Shown here piece after piece: positions 5,678 through 6,804 of a stretch of 6,804 bases of DNA; positions within the stretch are counted from its first letter, which is position 1; each line of letters opens with the position of its first letter. The notes beneath the pieces are model-generated. The model saw only the letters and a list, made by a program, of their open reading frames with translations. It was not told where the DNA came from and made no database searches. This stretch comes from an uncultured bacterium (GTDB lineage: Bacteria; Bacteroidota; Bacteroidia; Bacteroidales; Bacteroidaceae), in contig CAJMQT010000100.1 of assembly GCA_905215655.1 (NCBI GenBank), forward strand, positions 1 to 6,804, written 5' to 3'. A program made the translations under genes and the position numbers.

Positions 5678-5709
5678 TTTTGTCTTTTATGTGATTTGCA
5701 TTACCTTTG
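5678..5709 (+). promoter_or_regulatory. promoter of ddh
   Basis: TACCTTTG (5702-5709) is an exact -7 element and TTTTG (5678-5682) lies 19 bases upstream; a second TTTTG at 5673-5677 is too far away. Transcription would start near 5716, leaving a leader of about 60 bases with TTAAGGTAA at 5732-5740 and AAGGAATAA at 5741-5749. It is divergent from the glyQS promoter, with about 105 bases between the two -33 boxes. An 8-bp inverted repeat, ATAAAACG (5592-5599) and CGTTTTAT (5628-5635), lies between them. Confidence 0.8.
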
Positions 5710-5776
5710 CATTGTTTTTAGACCGGATAAGTTAAGGTAAAAGGAATAATATTTACAAACATTAAATACTTGATAT

Positions 5777-6676
5777 ATGAAGAAAATCAGAGCGGCCGTA
5801 GTAGGTTACGGCAACATAGGCAAGTTTGCCATCGAGGCGCTTGAGGCTGCCGAGGACTTTGAAATAGCAGGAGTGGTGCGCCGCAACGGTGCCGAGAACA
5901 AGCCCGCGGAGCTTGCCGGATATGATGTGGTAAAGGACATAACGGAGCTTAAAGACGTTGATGTGGCGATACTTGCAACGCCCACGCGCAGCTGTGAGGA
6001 GTATGCGCGCCGCATCTTGGCGATGGGCATTAACACGGTAGACAGTTTTGACATTCACACGAGCATTCTCGACTACCGCAAGAGCCTTATGTCGGTGTGC
6101 AAGGAGCATGGCACCGTTGCCGTGATAGCGGCAGGATGGGATCCGGGTTCGGACAGCGTGGTGCGTACCTTGATGGAAAGTCTGGCGCCGAAAGGTCTTA
6201 GTTACACCAACTTCGGACCCGGTATGAGCATGGGACACTCCGTATGCGTGCGCTCTAAGGAGGGTGTCAAGAACGCTCTTTCAATGACAATCCCGAAGGG
6301 TGAGGGCATACACCGCCGTATGGTTTACGTAGAGCTGGAAGACGGCGCGAGCCTTGAAGAGGTTACAAAGGCTGTCAAGAGCGATCCGTACTTTGCCAGC
6401 GACGAGACCTACGTCTTCGAGGTGCCGAGCGTAGATGCCGTTCGTGACATGGGACACGGCGTGCATCTTGTGAGAAAAGGCGTCAGCGGAAAGACTCAGA
6501 ACCAGCGTATCGAGTTTAACATGAGCATCAACAACCCGGCGCTTACCGGTCAGGTGCTTGTCAACGTGGCTCGTGCCTCGATGCGTCAGCAGCCCGGTTG
6601 CTACACAATGATAGAAATTCCTGTAATCGATTATCTGCCCGGCGACAGGGAAGAGATTATCGGACACCTTGTATAA
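5777..6676 (+). CDS. ddh: meso-diaminopimelate dehydrogenase
   Basis: This 299-residue protein is a Ddh (EC 1.4.1.16), which reductively aminates tetrahydrodipicolinate with ammonia and NADPH to give meso-diaminopimelate in one step, for lysine and for peptidoglycan cross-links. The N-terminal Rossmann fold shows VVGYGNIGKFAIEAL (8-22). Substrate-site motifs follow: VDSFDIH (88-94), AGWDPGSDS (119-127) and FGPGMSMGHS (146-155), where M152 and G153 coincide with the substrate-binding pair of the Corynebacterium enzyme. The length is near that of other Bacteroidales Ddh proteins and shorter than the roughly 320-residue Corynebacterium form. The start at 5777 puts the nucleotide-binding motif at the N terminus and lies about 60 bases after the predicted transcription start. 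The gene appears monocistronic, as an inverted heptad repeat begins right after its TAA. No lysine riboswitch is evident in the short leader. Confidence 0.96.
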   Translation: MKKIRAAVVGYGNIGKFAIEALEAAEDFEIAGVVRRNGAENKPAELAGYDVVKDITELKDVDVAILATPTRSCEEYARRILAMGINTVDSFDIHTSILDYRKSLMSVCKEHGTVAVIAAGWDPGSDSVVRTLMESLAPKGLSYTNFGPGMSMGHSVCVRSKEGVKNALSMTIPKGEGIHRRMVYVELEDGASLEEVTKAVKSDPYFASDETYVFEVPSVDAVRDMGHGVHLVRKGVSGKTQNQRIEFNMSINNPALTGQVLVNVARASMRQQPGCYTMIEIPVIDYLPGDREEIIGHLV

Positions 6677-6677
6677 A

Positions 6678-6705
6678 GTGAAGAGTGAAGAGTGAAGAGT
6701 GAAGA
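6678..6705 (+). repeat. four exact heptad repeats GTGAAGA
   Basis: Four exact copies of GTGAAGA occupy 6678-6684, 6685-6691, 6692-6698 and 6699-6705, beginning one base after the ddh stop codon and ending in ATTC. They form the left arm of a larger inverted repeat. Exact tandem heptads are prone to slippage, so copy number may vary between strains. Confidence 0.95.
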
Positions 6706-6748
6706 ATTCGTTAGCCTTGTATACGAAAACTAATGAATTCTTCACTCT
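6696..6748. repeat. inverted repeat with 19-bp arms downstream of ddh
   Basis: The arms 6696-6714 and 6730-6748 pair over 19 bases with one G-U (6710 with 6734), around a 15-base loop at 6715-6729. The arms join the two heptad arrays and continue as GAATTC(G/A)TTAG beyond the heptads. As RNA this would be a long stable hairpin right after ddh that could end transcription or protect the 3' end, although no strong T-run follows the right arm. Confidence 0.85.
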
Positions 6749-6804
6749 TAATTCTTCACTCTTAATTCTTCACTCTTAATTCTTCACTCTTAATTCTTCA
6801 CTCT
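6737..6804 (-). repeat. 14-bp tandem repeat array, cut by the right window edge
   Basis: The unit ATTCTTCACTCTTA is exactly repeated at 6737, 6751, 6765 and 6779, with a fifth copy of 12 bases reaching the window end, so the array continues outside. On the minus strand the unit reads as AGTGAAG alternating with AATTAAG. Both fit A(G/A)T(G/T)AAG, so the 14-mer looks like a diverged dimer of the heptad seen next to ddh. Confidence 0.95.

Noticed and set aside
5762..6238. 158-codon minus-strand frame opposite ddh
   Set aside because: It is antisense to an intact Ddh with all substrate-site motifs and covers the ddh start; composition is that of a shadow.
6677..6804. CRISPR array or transposon end
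   Set aside because: The units are 7 and 14 bases with no spacers, and no transposase or target duplication is seen.

Overview
The window looks like a chromosomal segment of a Bacteroidales bacterium, most likely a Prevotella relative. The basis is: promoter -7 elements of the TAnnTTTG type before nearly every gene, weak Shine-Dalgarno sites, a 299-residue diaminopimelate dehydrogenase, a dimeric bacterial-type glycyl-tRNA synthetase, a lipoprotein with an acidic stretch right after its cysteine, and short A/T-rich tandem repeats at both edges. The genus is inference from sequence style. I see no phage, plasmid, transposase or CRISPR array.

Layout, left to right. Positions 1-98 carry a degenerate 22-bp tandem repeat that runs off the left edge. 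Next come genes on the minus strand: a LysR-family regulator (149-1054) with its own weak promoter, and a three-gene operon read from about 2700 down to 1193. That operon encodes a 62-residue single-pass membrane protein of unknown function, a YjjP/ThrE N-terminal-type exporter subunit and a YjjB/ThrE C-terminal-type exporter subunit. It has a good Bacteroidetes promoter with two adjoining dyads just upstream. From 2679 to 3264 there is no convincing protein gene. Instead there is a promoter-like element at 3166-3198, a structured A/T-rich stretch with an internal duplication, and a terminator-like hairpin at 2858-2898; together these could be a small RNA of about 300 nt or a long leader. A strong terminator (3265-3303) closes the next minus-strand operon, glyQS followed with no gap by an FKBP-type prolyl isomerase lipoprotein. 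The divergent region 5500-5776 holds the glyQS promoter and the promoter of ddh (5777-6676, plus strand). After ddh, to the right edge, lies an inverted heptad repeat array (6677-6804).

Function: the genes are mostly housekeeping. GlyRS charges tRNA-Gly, Ddh makes meso-diaminopimelate for peptidoglycan and lysine, and the FKBP lipoprotein is probably an envelope folding factor. The YjjP/YjjB pair probably exports a small carboxylate or amino acid; E. coli YjjPB has been reported to export succinate, a major fermentation product of this group. The LysR protein may regulate the exporter operon, but only proximity and a LysR-compatible dyad suggest it. The less ordinary content is non-coding: the 2858-3160 candidate RNA, the AAGGTAATA motif shared between leaders, the dyads, and the two edge repeat arrays.
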